Source: Candidatus Gastranaerophilales bacterium (GTDB lineage: Bacteria > Cyanobacteriota > Vampirovibrionia > Gastranaerophilales > Gastranaerophilaceae). Taken from it: a stretch of 64,000 nucleotides of DNA. Positions 7,335 through 15,516 of this stretch are shown piece after piece (position 1 is the first letter of the stretch; each line of letters starts with the position of its first letter). The stretch lies in contig CALVBS010000003.1 in assembly GCA_944325865.1 (NCBI GenBank), forward strand, positions 192,179 through 256,178. The letters are read 5' to 3'. The translations under genes were made by a program, and so were the position numbers. The notes beneath the pieces were generated by a model. That model was not told the origin of the DNA and ran no database searches. It saw nothing but the letters and a program-made list of their open reading frames with translations.

Positions 7335-8225
7335 ATGAACAGTAATACGCAACATCTTAGTAAAACAAGCAATACACTTCAGGTTTACATCAATTCAAGT
7401 AACAGCCTTTCTAACTTTAGAGAGAGTATTGAAATATTGGGCAGTGCTTTAATAAATAATGATACTTTTAAGGCATTACAAGTGCTTAGAAATTCTTCCG
7501 TAATCAACAATCGACTTTCTCAACTTGTTCAAGAATATAGAAACTTAAATAATGCATTCGTGAATAATCCTGTATTATCTGAATTAAGCCAGACTTTACA
7601 AGCAATAAAAAATTCCCCTATTCTTAATAATAAACTAACTAAATTTATAGATACATATAATACTGTACAAACTACATTAAAGAAGAACCCTGAGTATATG
7701 AAAATATATAATGCGATACAAGTTCTACAAAGTTGTTCTTCAACAAGTTTAGGGGAGAAATTATTTCTATCAAAAACCTCTCAGGTAGCAATAGAATTGG
7801 CATTATCTCAACAACGTCTAATAAACAAACTAGAAACCTTTAACTTCTCGGAAAGTTCTAATAATATTATCGAAACTATTTCAGAAAGCAGTTTAAATGA
7901 ACAACTGGAAATTATAGAAAAAGAACCTGAGAGTAATTTCAAGCAATACCTAAGACAAAATCATTTAGCAATTCTATCGTTAATACTGCAAATTGTATTT
8001 TTTATCTGGCAAAATTGTAATGATATGACAGTTGAACAAAATAATAAGATTATTTCTCTTTTAGAGCAGTCAAGTAAAACACAAACAGAATTACTTAATG
8101 TGCAACAAGATAGATTATCAGAGGAACAGACTCAAACCGAACTGATTAAAATAGAAACAGAATTATTGAATGAAATGCTTATTGAGATTAGAGATAATCT
8201 TAATAATAATAAAATCGCCCCCTAA
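7335..8225 (+). CDS. Membrane-anchored coiled-coil protein of unknown function
   Basis: A 296-residue protein not recognised as a named family. The first half is helical with internal similarity: units of about 33 residues carrying N-S/N-P-V/I-(L/I) turns (NSSVINNRLSQL, NNPVLSELSQTL, NSPILNNKLTKF). Near residues 214-228 one hydrophobic helix (LAILSLILQIVFFIW) could span the membrane. After it comes a Q/E/T-rich coiled coil (LLEQSSKTQTELL, EEQTQTELIKIETELL). This layout, helical sensor plus one membrane helix plus coiled coil, is seen in some anti-phage membrane effectors, but no catalytic motif is present. It lies 195 bases before the restriction-modification gene on the same strand. Confidence 0.7.
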   Translation: MNSNTQHLSKTSNTLQVYINSSNSLSNFRESIEILGSALINNDTFKALQVLRNSSVINNRLSQLVQEYRNLNNAFVNNPVLSELSQTLQAIKNSPILNNKLTKFIDTYNTVQTTLKKNPEYMKIYNAIQVLQSCSSTSLGEKLFLSKTSQVAIELALSQQRLINKLETFNFSESSNNIIETISESSLNEQLEIIEKEPESNFKQYLRQNHLAILSLILQIVFFIWQNCNDMTVEQNNKIISLLEQSSKTQTELLNVQQDRLSEEQTQTELIKIETELLNEMLIEIRDNLNNNKIAP

Positions 8226-8318
8226 TATCAATTGTATGAATAAAAATTATTATACATTCTTGCTTTACTCTCTCTCCTGTCTTTATTATCAATGCTTTAC
8301 ACAGTATAAGCCATTATG

Positions 8319-8367
8319 TAAGTAAGAAATTTTACCATTAAATAACCTTAAAAATTTCATTCTTACA
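8319..8367. repeat. Imperfect inverted repeat upstream of the restriction-modification gene
   Basis: GTAAGTAAGAAATTTT and AAAATTTCATTCTTAC pair over 16 positions with two mismatches around a 17-base spacer. It lies about 40 bases before the -10 box, where an operator for a controller protein or a leftover terminator of the preceding gene would be placed. Confidence 0.4.
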
Positions 8368-8408
8368 ATTACTGCTTAACAAAAGAGGTATACAGCCAAT
8401 ATTCATGC

Positions 8409-8414
8409 TATAAT
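8409..8414 (+). promoter_or_regulatory. Extended -10 box of the Type IIG gene
   Basis: TGCTATAAT is an extended -10 element. TATAAT ends six bases before the ATG at 8421 and no Shine-Dalgarno is present, so a leaderless mRNA is predicted. Confidence 0.6.
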
Positions 8415-8420
8415 CCATTT

Positions 8421-11400
8421 ATGACAGAGAAGTATCTTGATGGAATTATCAGAAAGTTTAAGACCGGTAAGACTACAGAACACAGCTTTAGGGGTGACTT
8501 ACAGGACTTTATTGAAAGAACCGTTACAGGTGTTCAGGCTATCAATGAACCTACCAGACAAAAATGCGGTGCTCCTGATTATATAATACAGAAAAAGAAC
8601 ATTCCTATAGGATACATTGAAGCTAAGGACATTGATAAAAATCTTGATGTTGTTGAAAAGTCCGAACAGCTCGACAGATACAGAGCAAGCCTCGATAACC
8701 TGATACTTACCAATTATCTTGAATTTCGTTTCTTTGTGAATGGAGAGCATGTTGATACCGTCAAAGTAGCTGATATTGTAAATGGAAAGATTAAAGTATA
8801 TGAGAAAGAGTATCAGAAACTGATTGACCACATCCGCAATTTCTGTGATTATCAGGGGCAGACTATTAAATCACCTAAACAGCTTGCAAACCTTATGGCA
8901 CAAAAGGCAGTTATGATACGTGATGTTATTATAAACGCTCTTGAATGTGATTGTGCAGGCTCTTTAGCAAGCCAGAGAAATGCTTTCAAACAAATCCTGT
9001 TACACGATTTAACCGACCACACCTTTGCCGATATGTACGCTCAAACGATAGCATACGGCTTGTTTGTTGCAAGACTGAATGATACTACACTTGATGACTT
9101 CACAAGACAGGAAGCAAGAGAACTTGTATCAAAGAATAATCCGTTTCTAAGGCAGTTGTTTGATTATATCTCTGGTGCAAACCTTGATGATAACCTTGTA
9201 TGGATTGTTGATGATTTGGTTGAAATCTTTAGAGCGGTTGACCTGAATAAACTCTTGAAAAACTTCGGCAGAACCACGCAGATGTCTGACCCGTTTCTGC
9301 ATTTTTATGAAACATTTCTTGAAAGCTATGACAAGGTGAACAAGGAAAAGAGAGGCGTGTATTATACACCTCAACCCGTTGTAAAGTTTATTGTCTCAGC
9401 AGTAGACAGCATTCTTAAAACCGATTTCAATCTGCCTCATGGTCTGGCTGATGATACGACTATAAAACATACTCGTACCCTTTATTATGAGAAAAAGAAG
9501 AAGAAAGTTAAGGGGGAAACAGTATATGAAGATGTACCCGTTACAACAGATGAGAATGTTTATAAAGTGCAAATCCTTGACCCTGCTACAGGTACGGGAA
9601 CATTCTTGGCGGAAACAATCCGTAAGATATATTCCTATTTTGTAAACCAGCAGGGAATATGGTCTCAGTATGTTGATAACGCTCTGATACCCCGACTGAA
9701 CGGGTTTGAAATCATGATGACTCCGTATGTAATGTGTCATTTAAAACTTGACCTGTTATTACAGGAAACTGGATACACAACGACGAAACAGACAAACAGG
9801 TTTAATGTGTATCTGACTAACGCTCTTGAAAAAGACGAAACGACAAAATACCCGTTGTTTGACTGGTTATCTGATGAAGCCAGATATGCCGGCATGATAA
9901 AATCTGAAAAGCCTATAATGGTAGTGCTGGGTAATCCGCCATACAGCGTAAGCAGCTGCAACAAGAATGACTACATAGATGAGTTAATGGAAGTTTATAA
10001 ACAGGATTTAAACGAAAGAAACATACAGCCCCTATCGGATGACTACATCAAGTTTATCCGTATGGGTGAAAGTTTTATTGAGAAAAACAATGAGGGTGTA
10101 CTTGCTTACATTTCAAACAACAGTTTCTTAGACGGTGTAATCCATAGACAGATGAGAAAACACCTTATGCAGACATTTGATAAAATCTACATCTTAGACC
10201 TGCATGGCAATGCTAAGAAAAAGGAAAAAGCCCGAGACGGCTCAAAAGATGAGAATGTGTTTAATATCCAGCAGGGTGTAAGTATAAATATCTTTGTTAA
10301 GACAGGTAAGAAAAAGCCTGATGAACTGGCGAAAGTGTATCATACAGAGTTGTTCGGTGAAAGAGAGAAGAAATACGAATACCTGAACGCAAACGACCTC
10401 TCAACAGCAGGCTATAAAGAATTGACTCCGGCAGAACCGTATTATTTCTTTGTTCCGAAAGATTTTAATGTACAAGCTGATTATAATAAAGGCATTAAAA
10501 TCGATGAATTATTCAAACTTAACAAAGCTGGAATAGCTACGGGTAGGGATGATTTATTTATTGATATGGATAAAGAAACGCTAATCCGTAAATTGCATGA
10601 AGTCTTTGAGTGTAATGATATTCTTACAAGTAAATATAAGTTAAAAGTAACTGATACATACAAATTGTGTACAACTATAAAGACAGCAAAATATTCAGAA
10701 GAGTATTTTAGAAACTTATTATACAGACCATTTGATACGAGATATGTTTATTATGATACAAGATTATTACAGCGTGCCAGATATGATGTTATGAAACAAT
10801 TTTTCAATCATAATGTAGGACTAATACTTTCAAGAATGGTATTAGGAAACTACGAATGGAATGATGTCTTTATAACTAAAGATATTACAGAAAAAGGCAT
10901 TATGGCTATGCGTGTTAGCAATACAGCTCCAATCTTTCCTCTATACATATATGAAGATGATTCAAACCAAACCTCATTCTTTGACCAGAGCCGTAAACCC
11001 AATCTGAATATGGATATTGTGAGGGAATTGGAACAAAAACTTAATTTAACCTTTACTCCGGAAAAAGAAGATAAGACAGGAACTTTTGCTCCTATAGATA
11101 TACTGGATTATATTTATGGTGTTCTGCATTCTAACAAGTATAGAAACAAGTACAAGGAATTTTTAAAGATTGATTTTCCACGAATTCCATACCCTGAAAG
11201 TTCGGATTATTTCTTTAAAATTGCCAAACTTGGTAAACAGCTTAGAGAGATACATCTGCTTGAGTCTCCCATAGTGAATGAATTCGTAACCTCATATCCT
11301 GTAGGCGGTGATAATGAGGTCGTAAAGCCCGAATATAAAGACAACAAGGTGTATATCAACAAGACCCAGTATTTTGATAACGTGCCTGAAATTGCATGGA

Positions 11401-11561
11401 ATTTCTATATAGGCGGTTATCAGCCTGCACAAAAATGGCTCAAAGACCGCAAAGGCAGAATACTGAGCTATGAAGATGTAATGCACTATCAGAAAATCAT
11501 AAAAGCCCTCTCAGAAACCCACACCCTCATGCAACAGATTGATGAAATTATTGAGGTGTAA
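8421..11561 (+). CDS. Type IIG / Type ISP-like restriction-modification enzyme
   Basis: A 1046-residue single-chain enzyme expected to cut and N6-adenine-methylate DNA. Near the N-terminus a PD-(D/E)xK nuclease site is visible (GAPDY with D53, then YIEAK with E67 and K69). A helical connector follows. The methyltransferase has motif I DPATGTGTFL at about residue 387 and catalytic motif IV NPPY at residue 505. The C-terminal third has the YRPFDTRYVYY signature (about residue 768) of the Type ISP specificity domain. No helicase domain is present, unlike full Type ISP enzymes, so Type IIG is the better label. The gene looks intact. Its last 14 bases overlap a convergent gene, and a relic of its 3' end lies at 6937-7031. 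Confidence 0.9.
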   Translation: MTEKYLDGIIRKFKTGKTTEHSFRGDLQDFIERTVTGVQAINEPTRQKCGAPDYIIQKKNIPIGYIEAKDIDKNLDVVEKSEQLDRYRASLDNLILTNYLEFRFFVNGEHVDTVKVADIVNGKIKVYEKEYQKLIDHIRNFCDYQGQTIKSPKQLANLMAQKAVMIRDVIINALECDCAGSLASQRNAFKQILLHDLTDHTFADMYAQTIAYGLFVARLNDTTLDDFTRQEARELVSKNNPFLRQLFDYISGANLDDNLVWIVDDLVEIFRAVDLNKLLKNFGRTTQMSDPFLHFYETFLESYDKVNKEKRGVYYTPQPVVKFIVSAVDSILKTDFNLPHGLADDTTIKHTRTLYYEKKKKKVKGETVYEDVPVTTDENVYKVQILDPATGTGTFLAETIRKIYSYFVNQQGIWSQYVDNALIPRLNGFEIMMTPYVMCHLKLDLLLQETGYTTTKQTNRFNVYLTNALEKDETTKYPLFDWLSDEARYAGMIKSEKPIMVVLGNPPYSVSSCNKNDYIDELMEVYKQDLNERNIQPLSDDYIKFIRMGESFIEKNNEGVLAYISNNSFLDGVIHRQMRKHLMQTFDKIYILDLHGNAKKKEKARDGSKDENVFNIQQGVSINIFVKTGKKKPDELAKVYHTELFGEREKKYEYLNANDLSTAGYKELTPAEPYYFFVPKDFNVQADYNKGIKIDELFKLNKAGIATGRDDLFIDMDKETLIRKLHEVFECNDILTSKYKLKVTDTYKLCTTIKTAKYSEEYFRNLLYRPFDTRYVYYDTRLLQRARYDVMKQFFNHNVGLILSRMVLGNYEWNDVFITKDITEKGIMAMRVSNTAPIFPLYIYEDDSNQTSFFDQSRKPNLNMDIVRELEQKLNLTFTPEKEDKTGTFAPIDILDYIYGVLHSNKYRNKYKEFLKIDFPRIPYPESSDYFFKIAKLGKQLREIHLLESPIVNEFVTSYPVGGDNEVVKPEYKDNKVYINKTQYFDNVPEIAWNFYIGGYQPAQKWLKDRKGRILSYEDVMHYQKIIKALSETHTLMQQIDEIIEV

Positions 11562-12444
11562 TTTGATTTCCGTGTATATTTAGTTGGCGATGTTGATTAT
11601 AAGGTACAACTTTATAAACCTTAGTCACCGTATATATGACTTCTGTTTTAATGCCTGTTATGTCTTTAGTCTGTATTTGCAAATCACATTCAATACAATC
11701 TTTAGCCTGTATAGATATTTCTCTGTTCTGAAATTTAGATAGCCAGTCACTATCCTCAATTCTTGCTTTTATACAGTTATCATTATATTTAAACTCCCAT
11801 TGGCTACTATCGCTTAAGAGGTCAGGTTTTTTCACAACTAATATTGCTTTATATGTTTTCGTCATATTCTGCTCTATAAGTTGTGTCTTTTCATACGCCA
11901 TAGAAAATGCAGCATTAAACTTTGTATCAAGACTCGATTCTTTAGTAATATATTTAACTTTATCCTTTACAGTGAGATAGCCTAATGCATTATTTGTACC
12001 TTCTAAACACTTAGCTAGTTTTATTGGTGGTATATACTTTGCAGTCTGAAGTTGATTGACTCTAACGTCTTTCGACATCTCAAATATATCCTCCTGTAAA
12101 AGTTTTATATTTGATGTCGTATCCTTTTGCTCTTCATTTAGTACTTCTAATAATTTATGTTTACCTTTAACAAGTATGTGTCCTACTATACCTTTCAAAT
12201 CCAAGTTAGCTAAAGACTCGTCATCTACTAACTCAATCAGTTGTCTAAATACAGCTTTTACAGAACCGTCTTCAACTTTGTCTAAGACAATTCTATTATT
12301 AACTTTAACGGGCAAAGACTCACAGACTAAATTATCAAAGTTTGAAAACTCTGAAACCAACTTTGCTAATGATAGAAAGACCCTTTCAGGATTTTCAGAC
12401 TCTTTATCATAATCAATATATATTTCAAATTGATTATCATTCAT
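11548..12444 (-). CDS. Hypothetical protein convergent with the Type IIG gene
   Basis: A protein of 298 residues, not recognised. The N-terminal part (YDKESENPERVFLSLAKL) resembles a small alpha/beta module, and the middle (LLQEDIFEMSKDVRVNQLQ) is helical. The C-terminal 90 residues look beta-rich (EVIYTVTKVYKVVPY). There is no signal peptide or obvious catalytic motif. The start at 12444 is preferred over an ATG seven codons upstream because TATAAT lies inside those codons, six bases before the 12444 ATG, predicting a leaderless transcript. The 14-base tail overlap with the restriction-modification gene suggests they move together. Confidence 0.7.
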   Translation of the reverse strand: MNDNQFEIYIDYDKESENPERVFLSLAKLVSEFSNFDNLVCESLPVKVNNRIVLDKVEDGSVKAVFRQLIELVDDESLANLDLKGIVGHILVKGKHKLLEVLNEEQKDTTSNIKLLQEDIFEMSKDVRVNQLQTAKYIPPIKLAKCLEGTNNALGYLTVKDKVKYITKESSLDTKFNAAFSMAYEKTQLIEQNMTKTYKAILVVKKPDLLSDSSQWEFKYNDNCIKARIEDSDWLSKFQNREISIQAKDCIECDLQIQTKDITGIKTEVIYTVTKVYKVVPYNQHRQLNIHGNQITPQ

Positions 12445-12507
12445 ACTACAATTATAGCTGAACAATACATAATTTCTTAAATAATGAAGTTTTGTTAAAT
12501 ACTATAT

Positions 12508-13116
12508 TTATCCTGCTTTAGTTTCGTTAAGTCTGTTTAAAAAGTTATTCAAATTGCCTACTGAACAATCAAACTGTCTAGCAATCATTATTTTTGGTAC
12601 ATGTAGCGAGACAAGTTTTAGTATATCGTCCTTGTGAACATCCAACTTAGATTTTCCTTTACCTCTCGGACGTCCAAGCCTTACTCCTGCAATCTTTCTG
12701 GCATGGAGAGCCTCTTTTGTTCTCATACTTATTAATTCTCTTTCAATCTGTGCCACCAATGCAAATATTGTAGATGTAACGGTAGCAGAGATTGAGTCCT
12801 CTTTGTTGCAGAAATTTTCTTTTAACGAATAAAGTGTTATGCATTTATCTTTAGTAACTTTAATTACTTCCAGTATCTGTGTAATTGACCTTGCAATCCT
12901 TGACAGTTCCGGTACAATCAACACATCACCTGCTTGCATAGACTCTATTAATGCTCCGAGTTTACGCTCCTTATAGTTAATTTTTCCGGAGCATTGCTCC
13001 TCTGTAAATTCAACATTTCCGAGTTTCAGGCGGTTAGCGAATTGCAGTATGTCAATCTTATTTTTCTCTGTGTCTTGCTCCAGTGTAGACACCCTTATAA
13101 ATGCGTATGTTGCCAT
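12508..13116 (-). CDS. Small serine recombinase (resolvase/invertase family)
   Basis: A 202-residue serine recombinase. The catalytic serine is S10 in YAFIRVST, and the arginine-bearing ELSRIARS helix follows at about residue 70. The long E helix (IFALVAQIERELIS) leads to the GRPRGKGKSKLD segment and a C-terminal Hin-type helix-turn-helix (DDILKLVSLHVPKIMIARQ). Such enzymes resolve multimers or invert segments. It could maintain the element or its circular form. It lies at the end of a minus-strand run of small genes beginning at 13766. Confidence 0.93.
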   Translation of the reverse strand: MATYAFIRVSTLEQDTEKNKIDILQFANRLKLGNVEFTEEQCSGKINYKERKLGALIESMQAGDVLIVPELSRIARSITQILEVIKVTKDKCITLYSLKENFCNKEDSISATVTSTIFALVAQIERELISMRTKEALHARKIAGVRLGRPRGKGKSKLDVHKDDILKLVSLHVPKIMIARQFDCSVGNLNNFLNRLNETKAG

Positions 13117-13129
13117 AATAATTCATCCT

Positions 13130-13261
13130 TTAATGCTTAAGGTAAATGGAAACCTCAATATCTGATTTTATTTGTGCGTATTCAATCAACGAAATACAGA
13201 CATTTTCATTGTTTGAACCAATATAATAAATACGGTCATTTTCCTTGTATGGTAATTGCAT
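13130..13261 (-). CDS. Very small hypothetical protein (43 residues)
   Basis: The frame starts with an ATG inside the end of the preceding gene (26-base overlap) and reads MQLPYKENDRIYYIGSNNEN through ISLIEYAQIKSDIEV to a stop 14 bases before the resolvase start. Residue use is coding-like (a YYIGS beta turn, alternating hydrophobics). No strong Shine-Dalgarno is seen, so translation would depend on coupling. It is not recognised. It fills the only gap in this minus-strand run. Confidence 0.45.
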   Translation of the reverse strand: MQLPYKENDRIYYIGSNNENVCISLIEYAQIKSDIEVSIYLKH

Positions 13262-13442
13262 TTTCAAATTCTAATTTTATCTCACTCATTCCCTGTTCAA
13301 TACTATCTATTAATGCAAGGATACCGGTAAATTTTCTTTGATTATTTTGAGAAATACCTTCTAAACTCCAAAGAGCATCTTTTAATACAATAACTAAACC
13401 ATAAGTGTTATATATTTGTTCAAGTAATTTGGCTGTATTCAT
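13236..13442 (-). CDS. Small hypothetical protein (68 residues)
   Basis: GAGG nine bases upstream sets the ATG at 13442, ten codons inside the longest open frame. The product is helical (MNTAKLLEQIYNTYGLVIVL, then GILALIDSIEQGMSEIKLEF) with no cysteines or membrane segment. It belongs to the minus-strand group of small phage-like genes between the divergent promoter and the serine resolvase. Function unknown. Confidence 0.6.
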   Translation of the reverse strand: MNTAKLLEQIYNTYGLVIVLKDALWSLEGISQNNQRKFTGILALIDSIEQGMSEIKLEFENAITIQGK

Positions 13443-13477
13443 TTTTCTGTCCTCTTTATGTGCAGGGAACAAAGTCC

Positions 13478-13766
13478 CTACACAATTTCAAACTTTCTGT
13501 AATTGCTTTGTTTAATGAAAGCATTGTACAATTCAAGGTATTTTTTCTTAAAAGCGGATGTGTTGAAGTTATTGCGTACAATATTTGTAAATCTTACAGT
13601 AAATGCTCCAACTTTCATAACTTCCAATCCTGTTTCATCCATTACTGATTTAACTAATGCTTCTTTCTCTTTCTTCATTTCGTCTAATTCTTTAATCTTT
13701 GCTTCTAATGCTCTGATATCTCTGATTTCGTTTTCTAGGTTTGACGTGATAATTACTGTTGCCATG
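13478..13766 (-). CDS. Phage-like small coiled-coil protein
   Basis: AAAGGAG eight bases upstream sets the ATG at 13766. The 95-residue protein has a charged coiled coil (IRALEAKIKELDEMKKEKEAL) followed by a beta segment and a C-terminal AFKKKYLELYNAFIKQSNYRKF. That pattern (helix, a VG.FTVRF strand, then FK..Y.ELY..F.K....R.F) recurs in small proteins of gut phages, often near recombination genes. The resemblance is from memory and needs a profile search. It is the first gene of the minus-strand run and diverges from the gene at 13916 across a dyad-rich region. Confidence 0.6.
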
Positions 13767-13827
13767 TTTGTTCTCCTTTCAATTAACATTTGCTTACTCT
13801 TATATATTACAACAATATTGATAGAAT

Positions 13828-13885
13828 TACAACATGTATGATGTAATATTTTACAATTCTTCATAATTCTATCATACATGTTGTA
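13828..13885. promoter_or_regulatory. Operator-like dyad in the divergent promoter
   Basis: TACAACATGTATGAT (13828-13842) and its exact complement ATCATACATGTTGTA (13871-13885) form a 15-base-pair inverted repeat with 28 bases between. ATGATGTAATAT occurs twice in direct orientation (13838-13849 and 13898-13909), and a related ATTACAACA lies at 13807. The arrangement between divergent genes resembles a lysogeny-type switch. Confidence 0.55.
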
Positions 13886-13903
13886 CTAACAACAGAAATG
13901 ATG

Positions 13904-13909
13904 TAATAT
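13904..13909 (+). promoter_or_regulatory. -10-like box of the gene at 13916
   Basis: TAATAT ends six bases before the ATG and no Shine-Dalgarno is present. The box overlaps the second ATGATGTAATAT repeat, so a protein bound there would block it. Confidence 0.45.
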
Positions 13910-13915
13910 ATAAAT

Positions 13916-14323
13916 ATGGTTAAAAATGGAAAACTGTTAAATAGACTTGAATTAAAGTTACAGAAAGATATTGAGACCCTCATGACGGATTGTGAGGTCA
14001 AATTCTCTGTATTTCTTCCTGTATTACGTAATGATTTACCGGAGGATAAGTCCTCAAATGATTACAAGAATAAGCACAAAGCGGAATATTTAAAGCAACT
14101 CAGGGCTTCTTATTCTGTTGAAGAAATCCAGAAAATGTTAGGAGTATTAGGGTATACAATACGATTAACATTAAACAATCACGAAATTGAGCCGGTTAAA
14201 TATGGAATAGATGATATTAAAGTTAAATATACCGAACTCATGGCAGTGTGTGAGTTGTTGGGCATAAATATTGAATGGATGCCCATAGAAGGGGTGACTA
14301 AAAATACAACACATGCATTGTAA
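13916..14323 (+). CDS. Hypothetical protein of the element (135 residues)
   Basis: Not recognised. It is helical with basic and acidic stretches: LLNRLELKLQKDIETLM at the N-terminus, EYLKQLRASYSVEEIQKML in the middle (possibly helix-turn-helix-like), and ELMAVCELLGINIEWM near the end. Its position just right of an operator-like dyad, with a -10 box overlapping a repeat, makes it a candidate regulator or early gene of the element, but no DNA-binding fold can be shown by eye. Confidence 0.6.
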   Translation: MVKNGKLLNRLELKLQKDIETLMTDCEVKFSVFLPVLRNDLPEDKSSNDYKNKHKAEYLKQLRASYSVEEIQKMLGVLGYTIRLTLNNHEIEPVKYGIDDIKVKYTELMAVCELLGINIEWMPIEGVTKNTTHAL

Positions 14324-14425
14324 AACAGCCATAGAAAATTTTTGGAAATTTTGAAACTTTTGCTATTTAACAGATTACCTATTAAAAATACAAAATTTGT
14401 ATATAGTTTTTATAACGGAGACAAT

Positions 14426-15118
14426 ATGAATTACATAGATAATATAACTCTTTCTATATATATTAAACTTCTGATGGGGAATGATGTATATTTAAATGGA
14501 ATGAGTTTTGAAAATAGACGTCAGTTGGAAAGATTTGCAAGCACGCTTGATTCAAACTTTAGGAGTGATACTTCCCAGATGACAATAGAAGAAGAGGAAT
14601 CTTATAATGACTCATATCAACCTGTCATTGTTTATAACCAAGATTTATTTGAAGTACATATATCTTGCCAAGACAATAACAAGCTGAGAGTATTTCTCAC
14701 AGAATATAGTCAGTTATATTATGAAGGTGAGCTTATAGAAAATGATAATATCAATGACTCGTTTGAGATACTGAATAATACACTGATTGAAATAACCAAA
14801 AATATTACAACTAACAAAAAACGTTATATACTTACAGATACCAAGTTTGCCCCGTTGATATTAGCCAGATATCTTGAAAATAATGGATTTATAAAGGATT
14901 TAAGCATAAGCCTTGCCCCAGAGGGTGAAATGCCGTATCATCCTATGGAATTGTACGAAAACAACGAGTTTGGAGACGGTGAGAGGTCGAGATACTGGCA
15001 GGATTACTTTGTCTGCAAATATACGCTTGACATGGAGTGGTATCTGGATAAGTTTAACAGACCTGCAAATAAAACTGTTACCGTTAAAAGACGCACTACC
15101 TACCCAAAACAGCAATAA
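14426..15118 (+). CDS. Hypothetical protein, possibly cut short by an in-frame TAA
   Basis: CGGAG at good spacing sets the ATG at 14426, giving 230 residues. The sequence is acidic in the middle (TIEEEESYNDSY) and basic at the end (KTVTVKRRTTYPKQQ). No family is recognised. After the TAA the same frame stays open for 79 further codons to 15358, so this may be the first part of a protein of about 310 residues that is interrupted or read through. It lies between the 13916 gene and the replication initiator, all on the plus strand. Confidence 0.6.
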   Translation: MNYIDNITLSIYIKLLMGNDVYLNGMSFENRRQLERFASTLDSNFRSDTSQMTIEEEESYNDSYQPVIVYNQDLFEVHISCQDNNKLRVFLTEYSQLYYEGELIENDNINDSFEILNNTLIEITKNITTNKKRYILTDTKFAPLILARYLENNGFIKDLSISLAPEGEMPYHPMELYENNEFGDGERSRYWQDYFVCKYTLDMEWYLDKFNRPANKTVTVKRRTTYPKQQ

Positions 15119-15358
15119 AAGTTACTTGAGGTTATAAATGACTGGGTAAAGGTCGAAAATAGTTACAACATAGAGTCTGATAGATTATTTAGCAGAGCAA
15201 AATTGAAATTATCCAAGCAAAATAAAGATATGGCAATATCACGACTGAATAAATGTTACCAAGAGATAAATAATACAACTATAACACTTGTTAAAAAGAG
15301 TAAGAAGACTGGATATTACGAGATTTCAAGGGAATTTCAACCTGATACTGAAAACTAA
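15119..15358 (+). pseudogene. In-frame continuation after a stop codon (79 codons)
   Basis: Directly after the TAA at 15116-15118 the same frame reads KLLEVINDWVKVENSYNIES, then SKQNKDMAISRLNKCYQEI and KKSKKTGYYEISREFQ before the next TAA. Composition is coding-like. No usable start with a Shine-Dalgarno exists; the only internal ATG is about 40 codons in. It is best read as the C-terminal part of the upstream protein, lost by a nonsense mutation or reached by readthrough. Confidence 0.5.
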
Positions 15359-15476
15359 CGGTTAGTATAGTTATAAATTAAGATTTACAATTATTTACAT
15401 ATGCCTGCTGTTCAATGCCTAACGGCAGGTTATTTTTGCGGAAACTAACCAAGTTAGAAATCCGTTAGGAAGTTAG
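15355..15476. repeat. Cluster of CTAAC/GTTAG repeats upstream of the replication gene
   Basis: Seven copies of CTAAC or its complement GTTAG occur in 122 bases (15355, 15361, 15419, 15445, 15453, 15464, 15472), two pairs of them forming small palindromes. Their position just before a gene II-like initiator suggests initiator-binding repeats of a replication origin. The sequence alone cannot prove it. Confidence 0.4.
15404..15437 (+). terminator. Hairpin terminator before the replication gene
   Basis: CCTGCTGTT (15404-15412) pairs with AACGGCAGG (15421-15429) with one G-U pair and an eight-base loop, followed by TTATTTTT. It would end the transcript of the upstream genes. It could equally be a structural part of an origin. 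Confidence 0.6.
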
Positions 15477-15490
15477 TTTAGAACTTATTT

Positions 15491-15516
15491 AATGGAATAT
15501 AGGAGGATATTCCATT
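15491..15516 (+). promoter_or_regulatory. Hairpin displaying the ribosome binding site of the replication gene
   Basis: AATGGAATAT (15491-15500) and its exact complement ATATTCCATT (15507-15516) form a ten-base-pair stem whose six-base loop is precisely AGGAGG. The TTG start codon (15515-15517) overlaps the end of the stem. The ribosome site is exposed while the start codon is paired. Confidence 0.75.
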
